Assembly (NCBI RefSeq): GCF_029836165.1
Contig: NZ_JAOEBG010000008.1
Span: 124,001 to 188,000, forward strand
Reading direction: 5' to 3'
DNA length: 64,000 nt
Origin: Pseudomonas sp. GD04091
GTDB taxonomy: Bacteria > Pseudomonadota > Gammaproteobacteria > Pseudomonadales > Pseudomonadaceae
Each line of letters opens with the position of its first letter. Within the stretch, counting starts at the first letter, position 1. A model generated the notes under the pieces. The model was not told the DNA's origin and did not search any database. It worked only from the letters and a program-made list of their open reading frames with translations. Positions 7,954-16,564 of this stretch are shown one piece after another. The position numbers and the translations under genes are program-made.

Positions 7954-8593
7954 GCTGCTGCTGGTGTCGCTGCCGCAGCTCGCCGCCGGTGCCGGGCAGA
8001 CCTTGGCGATCTCGGCGCTGGGCATCCTCTTCGCCACCCTGGGCGGCGTGCTCTATGGCGTGCTGGCGACCCTCGGCAACCGGGCGCTGAACATCCTGCT
8101 GCAGGTGTACCTGGAGCTGTTCCGGGCGATTCCGGTGCTGGTGTGGCTGTACCTGGTGTTCTTCGGATTACCGATCTTCTTCGGCCTGAGCATTCCCAGC
8201 TTCTGGTGCGCGGTGCTGGTGCTGGGCCTGTGGGGCGCCAGCGAGGTCGGCGAGGTGGTGCGTGGCGCCTTGCAGTCGCTGCCACGCGGGCAGCGCGAGG
8301 CGGGGTTGTCGATCGGCCTGGGCGGCTGGCAGTTGTATGGCTACGTGCTGCTGCCCCAGGCGCTCAAGCGCATGACGCCGCCGACCATCAACATCTACAC
8401 GCGCATCGTCAAGACCAGCTCGCTGGCGGTGCTGATCGGCGTGGTCGAGGTGATCAAGGCCGGCCAGCAGATCATCGAGCGCACCTACGAGTCGGTGCTG
8501 ATCTATGGCGCGCTGTTCCTGTTCTTCTTTCTCGTCTGCTACCCGCTGTCGGCCGCGTCCCGTGTGCTGGAGCGGCGTTGGGCCCACGCATGA
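7934..8593 (+). CDS. Polar amino-acid ABC transporter permease (HisM/GlnP family), second subunit
   Basis: Second permease of 219 residues, forming the heterodimeric channel with its upstream neighbour. It shows LFRAIPVLVWLYLVFFGLP near residue 65 and the coupling loop ALQSLPRGQREAGLSIGLGGWQLYGYVLLPQALKRM, then the conserved NIYTRIVKTSSL segment. The ATG lies inside the end of the first permease gene (20-base overlap) and the stop overlaps the ATPase start by four bases (ATGA), a sign of translational coupling. Two different permeases plus one ATPase and one binding protein is the standard layout of this class. Confidence 0.9.
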   Translation: MASSGIELLLVSLPQLAAGAGQTLAISALGILFATLGGVLYGVLATLGNRALNILLQVYLELFRAIPVLVWLYLVFFGLPIFFGLSIPSFWCAVLVLGLWGASEVGEVVRGALQSLPRGQREAGLSIGLGGWQLYGYVLLPQALKRMTPPTINIYTRIVKTSSLAVLIGVVEVIKAGQQIIERTYESVLIYGALFLFFFLVCYPLSAASRVLERRWAHA

Positions 8594-9363
8594 ACCCATT
8601 GATCGAATTCCAAGGTTTCAACAAGTTCTTCGGCCAGCACCAGGTGCTCGCCGACATCGACCTCGAGGTCCGGGCCGGCGAGGTGGTGGTGATCCTCGGC
8701 CCCAGCGGCTGCGGCAAGAGCACCTTGCTGCGCTGCCTCAACGGCCTGGAAGAGGCCCAGGGCGGCAGCCTGCGCCTCGATGGCCAGGAGCTGCTGGCGC
8801 CCGGCACCGACTGGCGCCAGGTGCGCCAGCGGGTCGGCATGGTGTTCCAGAGCTACCACCTGTTCGGCCACATGAGCGTGATCGACAATCTGCTGCTCGG
8901 CCCGCTGAAGGTGCAGAAGCGCGAGCGTCGCGAAGCCACGGCCCAGGCCGAGGCGTTGCTGGCCCGGGTAGGGCTGCTGGACAAGCGCGACGCGTTCGCA
9001 CGCCAGCTCTCCGGTGGCCAGCAGCAGCGCATCGCCATTGTCCGCTCGCTGTGCATGAACCCTCAGGTGATGCTGTTCGACGAGGTCACCGCCGCCCTCG
9101 ACCCGGAGATGGTCAAGGAGGTGCTGCAGGTGATCCAGGGCCTGGCCCGCGACGGCATGACCCTGCTCATCGTCACCCACGAGATGGCCTTCGCCCGCGC
9201 GGTGGCCGACCGCATCGTGTTCATGGAGGCCGGCAGGATCCTTGAACAGAACCACCCCGAGCGCTTCTTCACACAACCGCGGACCGCACGCGCGCAGCAG
9301 TTCCTGGAGAAATTCTCTTTCGTCGAAAGCCTGCCCAAGACACTGCACAAGGAACTGTCATGA
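8590..9363 (+). CDS. Polar amino-acid ABC transporter ATP-binding protein (GlnQ/HisP family)
   Basis: ATPase of 257 residues. Walker A is GPSGCGKST (37-45), signature LSGGQQQR (140-147), Walker B MLFDEVT (161-167) followed by AALDPEM, and the switch region VTHEMAFAR. DEV replaces the more usual DEP after Walker B, a tolerated variant in this class. The start ATG at 8590 overlaps the permease stop; the longer open frame reaching back to 8143 is a shadow inside the permease. It ends overlapping the binding-protein ATG by four bases. Strong family match; the ligand is set by the binding protein. Confidence 0.93.
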   Translation: MNPLIEFQGFNKFFGQHQVLADIDLEVRAGEVVVILGPSGCGKSTLLRCLNGLEEAQGGSLRLDGQELLAPGTDWRQVRQRVGMVFQSYHLFGHMSVIDNLLLGPLKVQKRERREATAQAEALLARVGLLDKRDAFARQLSGGQQQRIAIVRSLCMNPQVMLFDEVTAALDPEMVKEVLQVIQGLARDGMTLLIVTHEMAFARAVADRIVFMEAGRILEQNHPERFFTQPRTARAQQFLEKFSFVESLPKTLHKELS

Positions 9364-10232
9364 AGACTGCCCCGTTCGCCAAACTGCTCGCTCCGTTGCT
9401 TGGCCTGGCCCTGCTGGCCGGCTGCAACAAGTCCGAAGACCCGGCCAAGCCAGCCGCCGCGTCGCCGGCCACCAGCTATCTGGAAACCATCAAGGCCCGC
9501 GACAAGCTGATCGTCGGCGTGTTCACCGACAAGCCGCCGTTCGGTTTCGTCGATGAAAGCGGCCGCTACGTGGGCTTCGACACCGACATCGGCCGGCGCT
9601 TCGCCAAGGACCTGCTGGGCGACGAGAACAAGGTCGAGTTCGTCGCCGTCGAACCCGCCAGCCGCATCCCGTTCCTGCAGAGCGACAAGGTCGACCTGAT
9701 CCTCGCCAACATGACCGTCACCCCGGAGCGCAAGGAAGCGGTGGACTTCACCAACCCCAACCTGCGCGTGGCGGTGCAGGCCATCGTCGCCGACGCAAGC
9801 CCCGTGCAGAAGCTCGATGACCTGGCCGACAAGACCATCATCGTCACCACCGGCACCACCGCCGATATCTGGCTGACCAAGACCCATCCGGACTGGAAGC
9901 TGCTCAAGTTCGAGAAGAACACCGAGTCGCTGGCGGCCCTGGCCAATGGCCGTGGCGACGCCTATGCCCAGGACAACCTGATCCTGTTCAGCTGGGCCAA
10001 GCAGAACCCGGGCTACCGTGTGCTGCCGGACCTGCTGGGTGACGAAGCACCGATCGCCCCGGCGGTGAAGAAGGGCAACACCGAGCTGCGCGACTGGGTG
10101 AATGCCGAGCTGGCCAAGCTGGGCGAGGAGAAGTTCCTGCTCAAGCTGTACGACCAGTACGTGCGCAAGGAGCTCAGCGATGACACCAAGCCCGAGAGCG
10201 TGATCGTCGAAGGCGGCAAGTGGCAGGGTTGA
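9360..10232 (+). CDS. Amino-acid ABC transporter substrate-binding lipoprotein (SBP family 3)
   Basis: Receptor of the upstream ABC transporter, 290 residues. It has a lipoprotein signal peptide with lipobox LLAGC (Cys about 21), so it is tethered to a membrane. The mature protein has family-3 features: LIVGVFTDKPPFGFVDESG, GFDTDIGRRFAKDLLG, PFLQSDKVDLILANMTVTPER and DFTNPN. The order permease-permease-ATPase-receptor with 4-base overlaps shows tight coupling. Sequence alone does not fix the ligand; acidic amino acids or cysteine/cystine are both seen in related receptors. A REP-type palindrome follows, between this gene and the convergent chemoreceptor gene. Confidence 0.88.
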   Translation: MKTAPFAKLLAPLLGLALLAGCNKSEDPAKPAAASPATSYLETIKARDKLIVGVFTDKPPFGFVDESGRYVGFDTDIGRRFAKDLLGDENKVEFVAVEPASRIPFLQSDKVDLILANMTVTPERKEAVDFTNPNLRVAVQAIVADASPVQKLDDLADKTIIVTTGTTADIWLTKTHPDWKLLKFEKNTESLAALANGRGDAYAQDNLILFSWAKQNPGYRVLPDLLGDEAPIAPAVKKGNTELRDWVNAELAKLGEEKFLLKLYDQYVRKELSDDTKPESVIVEGGKWQG

Positions 10233-10241
10233 GCGTTTGAA

Positions 10242-10304
10242 GCGGGCCTGCCCCGCGACCCGTTTTCCGGTCTTGCTGGAGAACGGGCCGCGGGGCAGGC
10301 CCGG
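10242..10304. repeat. REP-like inverted repeat between convergent genes
   Basis: GCGGGCCTGCCCCGCG pairs with CGCGGGGCAGGCCCG across a short centre that itself contains CCGTTTTC/GAACGGG arms. The ends of the ABC operon and the chemoreceptor gene face each other across it, so it may also stop transcription from both sides. Confidence 0.75.
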
Positions 10305-10308
10305 TGCA

Positions 10309-12288
10309 TTATCGCTGGACCCGGAACCGATCCACTTCCTGGCGCAGCTGCCCCGCCAATCCTTCCAGGTCCCGAGCCGTCGTGGCCAGCTCGTTGGCCA
10401 CATCGCGCTGCTCGCTGTTGGCCTGGGCGATGCTCTGCAGGTTGCGGCTGAGCACCGTCGCCGTGCTGCTCTGCTCCTGCGTCGCCGTGCTGATCACGGC
10501 GAACCGCTCACCCGCCGTGCGGCTCTGTTCGTCGATGCGTGCCAGTGCCTCGGCCACCTTGTCGTTGCGCGCCAGGCCTTCGCGCATCAACTGGTTGCCC
10601 TGCTCGAGGGTGTGAATGGCATGCCCGGTCTGCTGCTGGATGCTGGCGATCATCCCGGAGATCTCGTCGGTGGCCTGGCGGGTGCGCGCGGCCAGGCCAC
10701 GGACCTCGTCGGCGACCACGGCGAAGCCACGGCCCTGCTCGCCGGCCCGGGCCGCCTCGATGGCGGCATTCAGCGCCAGCAGGTTGGTCTGCTCGGCAAT
10801 CGCGGTGATCACCCCGACAATCCCGCCGATTTCCTGCGAGCGGGCGCCCAAGGTGTCCATCACGGTCGCGGTGCCGCCCAAGGCGTCGGCGATCTGCCGC
10901 AGGGAGGCCGAGGCTTCGTCCATCGCGGCGCGGCCAATGCGGGTCTGCTGGGCGTTGTCGCGCGCCATGCGTTCGGTGCCGGCCATGTTGTCGGCGATGT
11001 TCATCGAGGTGGCGCTGAACTCCTCCACCGCGCCGGCCATGCTGGTGATCTCGCCGGATTGCTGGTCCATGCCCTCGCAGGCGCCGGATGACAGGCCCGA
11101 CAGCGAGCGGGCACGGCCACTCACCTGCTCGGAGGCACCGCGGATATGCTCGACCATGGTCGCCAGGGCTTCACCCATCTGGTTGAAGCTGCGGGCCAGT
11201 TGGCCTATCTCGTCCTGGCTGGTGACGTTCAGGCGTGCATTGAGGTCGCCAGCGCCAAGGGCTTCGGCCTGGCGTACCAGATCGCCGAGGGGGCGCAGCT
11301 TGCGCCGCAACAACCAGAGCGTGGCGGCCACCGCCAGCAGCATAGCCAGCAGGCTGCCGATGGCCAGGCGCAGGCCGACGCTCCAGGTCACCTCACGGAT
11401 CTCGCCCGCGGGCATGCTCGCCACGACGGTCCACGGGCCTTCGGCGAAGGTCTCGGTGACACTGAACAGCTGTTCGCCGGCGCTCGACCAGAACTGTCCT
11501 GCCCCAGGCTTGATCGCCTTGACCGCCAGGGCGGCCGCCTCTGCATCGCGCACCTGCGCCGGTGGCACCAGCCACTTGCCCTGCTCGTCGAGCAACGCCA
11601 GCGAGCCGGTCTGGCCGATGCGGAAGCGCTTGAGGTTGGCCAGCTGGGCGTTTTGCGCGTCGGTATAGTCGAAGCCGACGAACAACACCGCGATCACCCG
11701 GCCGCCACCATCGCGCACCGGCACGTAGCGGGTCATGTAGTTGCGGTCGAACAGCACGGCACGCCCGACGTAGGTCTGTCCGGCCAGCAGTTTCGGATAG
11801 GCCGGGTGCTGGCGGTCGAGCTGGGTGCCGATGGCGCGGCTGCCGTCCTGCTTGGTCAGGCTGGTGCTGATGCGCACGAAATCGTCGCCGCTGCGCACGA
11901 ACAGGGTCGCGACGCCGGCCGTCATCTGCCGGAACTCGTCGACCTGCTGGAAATCGTTGTTGAGCAAGTGGGCGCCCAGGTACAGCGCCGGAGTGGCGGC
12001 ACCTGCGACATCGACGGTCTCGCCTGGGTGGAGGATGAGTCCGGAGGCGAATCGACGCTCGAACAGGCCGCTCAGCCGCTGGGTGTTTTCCTTGAGCGAG
12101 CTGTGGAAGGTGTCGAGCTGGTCGGCCAGCAGTCGCGCCTCGCTGGCCAGGTGCGCCTGACGGGTGGTGAGGTTGGCGTCGTCCAGCGAACGCAGGGCGA
12201 ACAGGGTGCTGCCGGTGATCACCAGCGCCAGCACGATGGCGAGGGCGATCCCGAGCTGCGAAGCGATACGGGCACGCGGTTGAGACAT
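10309..12288 (-). CDS. Methyl-accepting chemotaxis protein with periplasmic Cache-type sensor
   Basis: Transmembrane chemoreceptor of 659 residues that controls the CheA kinase. N-terminal membrane helix (about 10-30) is followed by a large periplasmic ligand domain (about 31-290) of Cache type ([17 protein letters not shown], [16 protein letters not shown] and [15 protein letters not shown] segments; looks like the Cache_3-Cache_2 fusion). A second helix (about 300-320), a HAMP domain ([25 protein letters not shown]) and the signalling hairpin follow; the hairpin tip carries [20 protein letters not shown] with [14 protein letters not shown]. Methylation-type Gln/Glu repeats flank it. No C-terminal CheR pentapeptide is seen. 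The ligand is unknown; Cache fusions often sense organic acids. Confidence 0.93.
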   Translation of the reverse strand: MSQPRARIASQLGIALAIVLALVITGSTLFALRSLDDANLTTRQAHLASEARLLADQLDTFHSSLKENTQRLSGLFERRFASGLILHPGETVDVAGAATPALYLGAHLLNNDFQQVDEFRQMTAGVATLFVRSGDDFVRISTSLTKQDGSRAIGTQLDRQHPAYPKLLAGQTYVGRAVLFDRNYMTRYVPVRDGGGRVIAVLFVGFDYTDAQNAQLANLKRFRIGQTGSLALLDEQGKWLVPPAQVRDAEAAALAVKAIKPGAGQFWSSAGEQLFSVTETFAEGPWTVVASMPAGEIREVTWSVGLRLAIGSLLAMLLAVAATLWLLRRKLRPLGDLVRQAEALGAGDLNARLNVTSQDEIGQLARSFNQMGEALATMVEHIRGASEQVSGRARSLSGLSSGACEGMDQQSGEITSMAGAVEEFSATSMNIADNMAGTERMARDNAQQTRIGRAAMDEASASLRQIADALGGTATVMDTLGARSQEIGGIVGVITAIAEQTNLLALNAAIEAARAGEQGRGFAVVADEVRGLAARTRQATDEISGMIASIQQQTGHAIHTLEQGNQLMREGLARNDKVAEALARIDEQSRTAGERFAVISTATQEQSSTATVLSRNLQSIAQANSEQRDVANELATTARDLEGLAGQLRQEVDRFRVQR

Positions 12289-12465
12289 GGCAAGGCTCCT
12301 GGCAAGAGGCCGGGATCGTCCTGATCACGCTGACCGCCCGCTACATATCGTCGGAGGGGCGCGTCCTCTTCCGGGACGCTGGTGCAATTTGATCGGCGTC
12401 GCGGAGGAATACTTGAGTGTCGGGCCGGGACATTCGCAAACGTTTTCTTGCTGTAGAGCCTTATC

Positions 12466-12505
12466 GCGGGACTGGCCATGCGCGGGAGCGGACTTGCCCC
12501 GCGAT
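12466..12505. repeat. Single REP-like element downstream of the LysR gene
   Basis: GCGGGAGCGGACTTGCCCCGCGA with a nearby upstream TCGCGGGAC, resembling one arm of the TGTGGGAGCGGGCTTGCCCGCGA family. It lies just past the end of the LysR-type gene. Confidence 0.5.
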
Positions 12506-12510
12506 GGCCA

Positions 12511-13446
12511 TCAGCCTTGCGCCGACAGGATCTGCACCGCTGGCAAATCCATCGCTGCCGCCTCTTCCTGCAGAAACACGCTCAACCGCCGCAACCGCTC
12601 CCCGCCCGGCCGGGTGCGCGGCCACACCAGGTAGTAGTCCATGCCACTGGCCACCGCCGTCGGCCAGGGCAGGCTCAACCGGCGTTGCGCCACATCTTCG
12701 GCGACCATCAGCAGGTCGCCCATGGAAATCCCGTAACCCCTCGCCGCCGCGATCATGCCCAGTTCCAGGGTGTCGAACACTTGTCCGCCCTTGAGCGAGA
12801 CCTTGTCGGTCAACCCCATGCGCGCCAGCCAGGCGCGCCAGTCGCGCTTGTCTGGCGTGGGGTGCAGCAGTTCGATGCCGGCCAGGCGCCGCTCATCCCA
12901 GGGCGCGCCTTCGAGCAGGTCCGGCGCGCCCACCGGGATCAGCAACTCGCAGAACAGCCGGCGCACCTCCCAGTCCGCCGGGAAGGTGCCGTCGCTGAGC
13001 AGCACCGCGCAGTCGAACGGTTCCTGGTTGAAGTCCACATGATCGACATCCATCCAGGCGCTGGTCAGTTGCACCTCGTTGCCTGGCTGCAGATGGCGGA
13101 AACGGCTCAGCCGCGCCAGCAGCCAGCGCATGGTCAGGGTCGAGGGCGCCTTCATGCGCAGGATGTCATCTTCACCGCGCAAGGCATCGCAGGCCCGCTC
13201 CAGCGCGGCGAAGCCGTCCCGCACGCCGGGCAGCAGCATGCGCGCGGCTTCGGTCAGTTGCAGGCTGCGGCCGTTGCGCACGAACAGGCGGCAGGCGAAG
13301 TGCTCTTCGAGCGTGCGGATATGCCGGCTCACCGCGCTCTGGGTGATCGACAGCTCTTCTCCGGCACGGGTGAAGGAACTCAGCCGGGCGGCGGCTTCGA
13401 ATGCGCGCAGCGCATAGAGCGGGGGGAGCTGGCGGGACATATGCAC
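12511..13446 (-). CDS. LysR-type transcriptional regulator (GcvA-like)
   Basis: DNA-binding regulator of 311 residues. The N-terminal winged helix-turn-helix shows LYALRAFEAAARLSSFTRAG, then LSITQSAVSRHIRTLEEHF and LFVRNGRSLQLTEA, as in the GcvA/AmpR branch. The effector domain (about 95-300) lacks obvious special motifs. Translation may begin at the first ATG (13446) or the third codon (MSR, 13440). The gene is divergent from the MATE transporter gene with about 150 bases between starts, so that transporter is the likely target together with itself. Inducer unknown. Confidence 0.88.
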   Translation of the reverse strand: MHMSRQLPPLYALRAFEAAARLSSFTRAGEELSITQSAVSRHIRTLEEHFACRLFVRNGRSLQLTEAARMLLPGVRDGFAALERACDALRGEDDILRMKAPSTLTMRWLLARLSRFRHLQPGNEVQLTSAWMDVDHVDFNQEPFDCAVLLSDGTFPADWEVRRLFCELLIPVGAPDLLEGAPWDERRLAGIELLHPTPDKRDWRAWLARMGLTDKVSLKGGQVFDTLELGMIAAARGYGISMGDLLMVAEDVAQRRLSLPWPTAVASGMDYYLVWPRTRPGGERLRRLSVFLQEEAAAMDLPAVQILSAQG

Positions 13447-13594
13447 CTGTCATGCGGGGGCAAGGGAGATGCTTCGGATCATACATCCATGAGTCAAACT
13501 CATGACAGTGATCGCATTTATCCTTTTGTGCAAAGCTGACCGAAGCCTCAGAATCGACCGCTCGCATTTTCGAATCATCCAGAAGGACCTCCCC

Positions 13595-14983
13595 ATGCAT
13601 GTCGCGCCCACCACCGAACTCAAGGCTTTGCTGCGCCTGGCCGGGCCGCTGATCGCCTCGCAGCTGGCGCACATGCTGATGGTGCTGACCGACACCCTGA
13701 TGATGGCCCGCATCAGCCCGCAGGCCCTGGCCGGTGGTGGCCTGGGCGCGGCCAGCTACTCGTTCGTGTCGATTTTCTGCCTGGGGGTGATTGCCGCGGT
13801 CGGCACGCTGGTGGCCATTCGCAAGGGCGCCAACGACATCGAGGGTGCCACCCGGCTGGCCCAGGCAGGCCTGTGGCTGGCCTGGGGGCTGGCGCTGGTG
13901 GCGGCGCTGGTGCTGTGGAACCTCAAGCCCGCATTGCTGCTGTTCGGTCAGAAGCCGGAGAACGTCGATTCGGCCATGCAGTTCCTCACCCTGCTGCCTC
14001 TGGCTTTGCCCGGCTACATGACGTTCATGGCCCTGCGAGGTTTCACCAGCGCGCTCGGGCGTTCGACCCCGGTGATGGTCATCAGCCTGGCTGGCACAGT
14101 GCTCAACTACCTGCTGAACCACATGCTGATCGAGGGCATGTTCGGCCTGCCCAAGCTCGGGCTGATGGGCATCGGCCTGGTCACCGCCGTGGTGACCCTG
14201 GGCATGGCCATTGCGTTGGCCCTGTATATCCGCTGGCACAAGGCCTATGCCGCCTACCCGCTGCGCAAGGGCCTGTCGCGTCCTTCCCTGCCTGCGCTAC
14301 GCGAGCTGTGGCGGCTGGGGCTGCCGATCGGCGGCACCTACATGGTCGAGGTCGGCCTGTTCGCCTTCGCCGCGTTGTGCATGGGCGTGCTTGGCAGCAC
14401 GGAGCTTGCGGCGCATCAGATCGCCCTGCAGATCGTTTCCACCGCGTTCATGGTGCCGACCGGGTTGTCGTATGCGGTGACCATGCGGGTCGGTCTGTAC
14501 TATGGCGCCGGCCAGCTGCTGGCGGCGCGCAGTGCCGGGCGTGTGGGGATGGGTTTTGGCGCCGTGCTGATGCTGGGGTTCGCGGCGTTGTTCCTGCTGC
14601 TGCCCAATGAGCTGGTGGCGTTGCTGGTGGATCGCGACGACCCGGCCTTCGCGCCGATCTTCCAGTTGGCGGTGCAGTTGCTGATGGTGGCGGCGTGGTT
14701 CGAGCTGTTCGATGGTGTGCAGACCATCGCCATGGGTTCGATACGGGGGTTGAAGGATGCCCGCACCACGTTCCTCATCGGCGCGGTGTGCTATTGGGTC
14801 GTGGGTGCGCCCAGCGCCTGGCTGTTCGCATTCACCCTCGAAGGCGGTGCGCCGGGTATCTGGTGGGGGCTGGCGTTGGGGCTGGCCTGTGCCTCGGTGG
14901 CGCTGACGTTCGGGTTCGAGTGGCGGATGAAGCGGTTGCTGGGTAAGGCCGAACGGGCGCGGGGGGCGGCGGTATCGGTCTGA
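13595..14983 (+). CDS. MATE-family multidrug/cation efflux transporter (NorM-like)
   Basis: Inner-membrane antiporter of 462 residues with about 12 hydrophobic helices that exports cationic compounds using Na+ or H+. The N-terminal repeat begins ELKALLRLAGPLIASQLAHMLM with VLTDTLMMARISPQALAGGG. The second half shows the matching pattern LWRLGLPIGGTYMVEVGLF, then GSTELAAHQIALQIVSTAFMVPTGLS, and FDGVQTIAMGSIRGLKD. ATG 13595 is preceded by AGAAGGA; the open frame from 13502 would add 31 residues overlapping the promoter. Divergently placed to the LysR gene, which may control it. Confidence 0.92.
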   Translation: MHVAPTTELKALLRLAGPLIASQLAHMLMVLTDTLMMARISPQALAGGGLGAASYSFVSIFCLGVIAAVGTLVAIRKGANDIEGATRLAQAGLWLAWGLALVAALVLWNLKPALLLFGQKPENVDSAMQFLTLLPLALPGYMTFMALRGFTSALGRSTPVMVISLAGTVLNYLLNHMLIEGMFGLPKLGLMGIGLVTAVVTLGMAIALALYIRWHKAYAAYPLRKGLSRPSLPALRELWRLGLPIGGTYMVEVGLFAFAALCMGVLGSTELAAHQIALQIVSTAFMVPTGLSYAVTMRVGLYYGAGQLLAARSAGRVGMGFGAVLMLGFAALFLLLPNELVALLVDRDDPAFAPIFQLAVQLLMVAAWFELFDGVQTIAMGSIRGLKDARTTFLIGAVCYWVVGAPSAWLFAFTLEGGAPGIWWGLALGLACASVALTFGFEWRMKRLLGKAERARGAAVSV

Positions 14984-15025
14984 GGTGAGGGTGTGGGGGA
15001 TCGCGTGATGGTGGATAGGCGTTGC

Positions 15026-15232
15026 AACTGTACTGTCGAACACCTTGAAGTCTAGAAAATTTCTGAAACTGTACTACTGTACTGGCTGTCACGTTGTTTT
15101 CTGACCCCCATACCTCGGCCATCGCTGCAAAACTGCACCAAATATGTGCAGACCGGTACAGTTTCACCGATATCAGCCACAACAGTCGCTCTTGACAGTT
15201 AACTGGCCTATCACAATACAGTTGAACTGTAC
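15026..15232. promoter_or_regulatory. Operator array of AACTGTAC half-sites upstream of the DUF1127 gene
   Basis: In a 332-base gap, AACTGTAC-type half-sites occur at 15026-15036 (AACTGTACTGT), 15066-15085 (AAACTGTACTACTGTACTGG), 15155-15164 (GGTACAGTTT) and 15196-15205 (palindrome CAGTTAACTG). A perfect palindrome, TACAGTT-G-AACTGTA, lies at 15217-15231 and runs on into ACC. A perfect TTGACA (15192-15197) could be the -35 of the downstream gene, which places the last palindrome on the -10 region. This looks like a multi-site operator for a dimeric regulator; no regulator gene is adjacent. Confidence 0.7.
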
Positions 15233-15316
15233 CTACTGTTCTGGACGAGAGGGGAGGAAGATGGGCACCAGTTAAACCACTCCCTAATGCCGCCACAAGC
15301 GGAAGGATGACACATC

Positions 15317-15529
15317 ATGGAACGTACCCTCAGTTCCGACCTGGCTTTCGAAAACGCCCAAGTTTCCAATGCTTCCCTGCCTCTGCGCGCCCTGTCCACC
15401 CTGCTCCTGTGGCAGCGTCGCATGTCCAGCCGCCGTCAGCTGGCCCGCCTGGACTCCCGCCTGCTGGCCGACGCCGGTATCAGCGAGTCGCAGCGCTACG
15501 AAGAGCTGAGCAAGCCTTTCTGGCGCTAA
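15317..15529 (+). CDS. DUF1127 (YjiS-like) small protein
   Basis: Seventy-residue basic protein. The C-terminal half carries the DUF1127 pattern: a WQRRMSSRRQLARLDSR helix, then LLADAGIS and an ending rich in E/W (YEELSKPFWR). Small DUF1127 proteins in other bacteria affect RNA turnover or metabolic adaptation; the function here is unknown. ATG is preceded by GGAAGGA. The operator array upstream shows tight control, and a strong terminator at 15568-15606 makes it a single-gene unit. Confidence 0.85.
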   Translation: MERTLSSDLAFENAQVSNASLPLRALSTLLLWQRRMSSRRQLARLDSRLLADAGISESQRYEELSKPFWR

Positions 15530-15567
15530 GCGCCGGACGCCGGCCTAGGCCGGCACCGTGAATTCAC

Positions 15568-15606
15568 AAGAACCCGCCACAGGAAACTGTGGCGGGTTCT
15601 TTGTTT
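15568..15606 (+). terminator. Intrinsic terminator after the DUF1127 gene
   Basis: Stem AAGAACCCGCCACAG/CTGTGGCGGGTTCTT with a GAAA loop, followed by TGTTT. Confidence 0.9.
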
Positions 15607-15827
15607 GGAGCCTTGAAATAGAGCGCTTGCGGCTGAGACCTTAACAGTTTTATTAAAATTAAAATTGATAGGTACAGTTACGTTTTGTGATCTTTTGCCG
15701 GCCCCGGCGTTAAAACGTCTACGTGTTACGCTTGTCCTACGCGCCTGGCAGAAAAAGTACCGCGACGAGCCAAGCAAACGTCCGACAACCAGAACCACCC
15801 CAGTCCCTGTGCAGGAGTCCACCGACC
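15607..15827 (+). promoter_or_regulatory. Upstream region of the DUF2388 operon
   Basis: About 220 bases without a gene. It starts A/T-rich (TTTTATTAAAATTAAAATTG, 15648-15667) and contains another GGTACAGTT half-site at 15671-15679, the same word as in the array before the DUF1127 gene. This suggests that one regulator may control both units. No clear -35/-10 pair is called. Confidence 0.4.
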
Positions 15828-16145
15828 ATGACCCGTTCTCACCTGTTTGGCGCCGCCTTGCTGCTCTCGCTCAGCGGCGTGGCCAATGCCACCAGCTTCA
15901 TCGTCACCACCGATGCCGTCGTGGGCGCCGTAGCCGCCTCCACCGATGCCACCTCCGACGTCTCGTCCTCGTTCCGTGACGACAAGATCGTCCAGGCCGC
16001 CCGTGACGACGCCGCCAGCTTCGTGGGCAGCGAAGGCCAGATCCGTGGTGCCAAGCTGGAAAGCGCCTTCGTGCACATCCGCCAGCAAATGCCGGCATTG
16101 CAGGCCAGCGACGCGCAACTGGCACGTGCGATCCTCGCCCTCTGA
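15828..16145 (+). CDS. DUF2388 family secreted protein, paralogue 1
   Basis: Protein of 105 residues with a signal peptide (first about 21 residues, cut after VANA) and so exported. Its core is the repeat-family signature DDKIVQAARDDAASFVGSEG, then QIRGAKLESAF, ending in LARAILAL. Two further genes with the same core follow (16235 and 16565), and then the DUF4105 gene. ATG 15828 is chosen because the signal peptide begins there; the open frame from 15723 would mask it. DUF2388 proteins are known to me mainly from Pseudomonas and have no established function. Confidence 0.8.
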   Translation: MTRSHLFGAALLLSLSGVANATSFIVTTDAVVGAVAASTDATSDVSSSFRDDKIVQAARDDAASFVGSEGQIRGAKLESAFVHIRQQMPALQASDAQLARAILAL

Positions 16146-16156
16146 CGTTCTGCCTG

Positions 16157-16198
16157 CTACCCCGGATTCACTGGCCCCGGCCGGTACATCCGGGGTAG
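16157..16198 (+). other. Intercistronic hairpin between DUF2388 genes 1 and 2
   Basis: Perfect 11-base stem CTACCCCGGAT/ATCCGGGGTAG around a GC-rich loop. No T-run follows, so it is more likely an RNA-processing or stability hairpin than a terminator. Confidence 0.5.
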
Positions 16199-16234
16199 CC
16201 TTCGCTGCCCGAGACCACTGCCTTCACGAAGCCC

Positions 16235-16528
16235 ATGCGTTACCTGTTGCCTTCACTGTTCGCCCTGGCCTGCATGAGCAGCGCCCAAGCCATGGACGCC
16301 ACGACCCAGAGCCTGGTCATCACCGGCTATGTCACCAGCCAGGTGACCGCCGCGCCGTTCGACCGCAAGCTGGTCGCGGCCGCCCGTGACGATGCCGCCG
16401 CATTCGTCGCCAGCGATGGCCTGATCCGTGGTGCGCGCCTGCAGGCAGCGCTCGACGCGTTGCTCCAGTCCAGCACTGGGCACTCTGTCGGCGACCGTGA
16501 ACTGGCCGAAGCGATTCTCGTCCAATGA
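16235..16528 (+). CDS. DUF2388 family secreted protein, paralogue 2
   Basis: Protein of 97 residues with a signal peptide (MRYLLPSLFALACMSSAQA) cut before MDATT. The core FDRKLVAAARDDAAAFVASD followed by GLIRGARLQAALDALL matches its two neighbours, and it ends LAEAILVQ. It is the shortest and most divergent of the three. The ribosome-binding region is weak (GAAGCCC). It follows paralogue 1 after 89 bases that contain a strong hairpin, and precedes paralogue 3 by 36 bases. Function unknown; probably periplasmic or secreted. Confidence 0.75.
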   Translation: MRYLLPSLFALACMSSAQAMDATTQSLVITGYVTSQVTAAPFDRKLVAAARDDAAAFVASDGLIRGARLQAALDALLQSSTGHSVGDRELAEAILVQ

Positions 16529-16564
16529 CTACACCTGACTCCCTTGCATTCCCGGAGATGCTCC

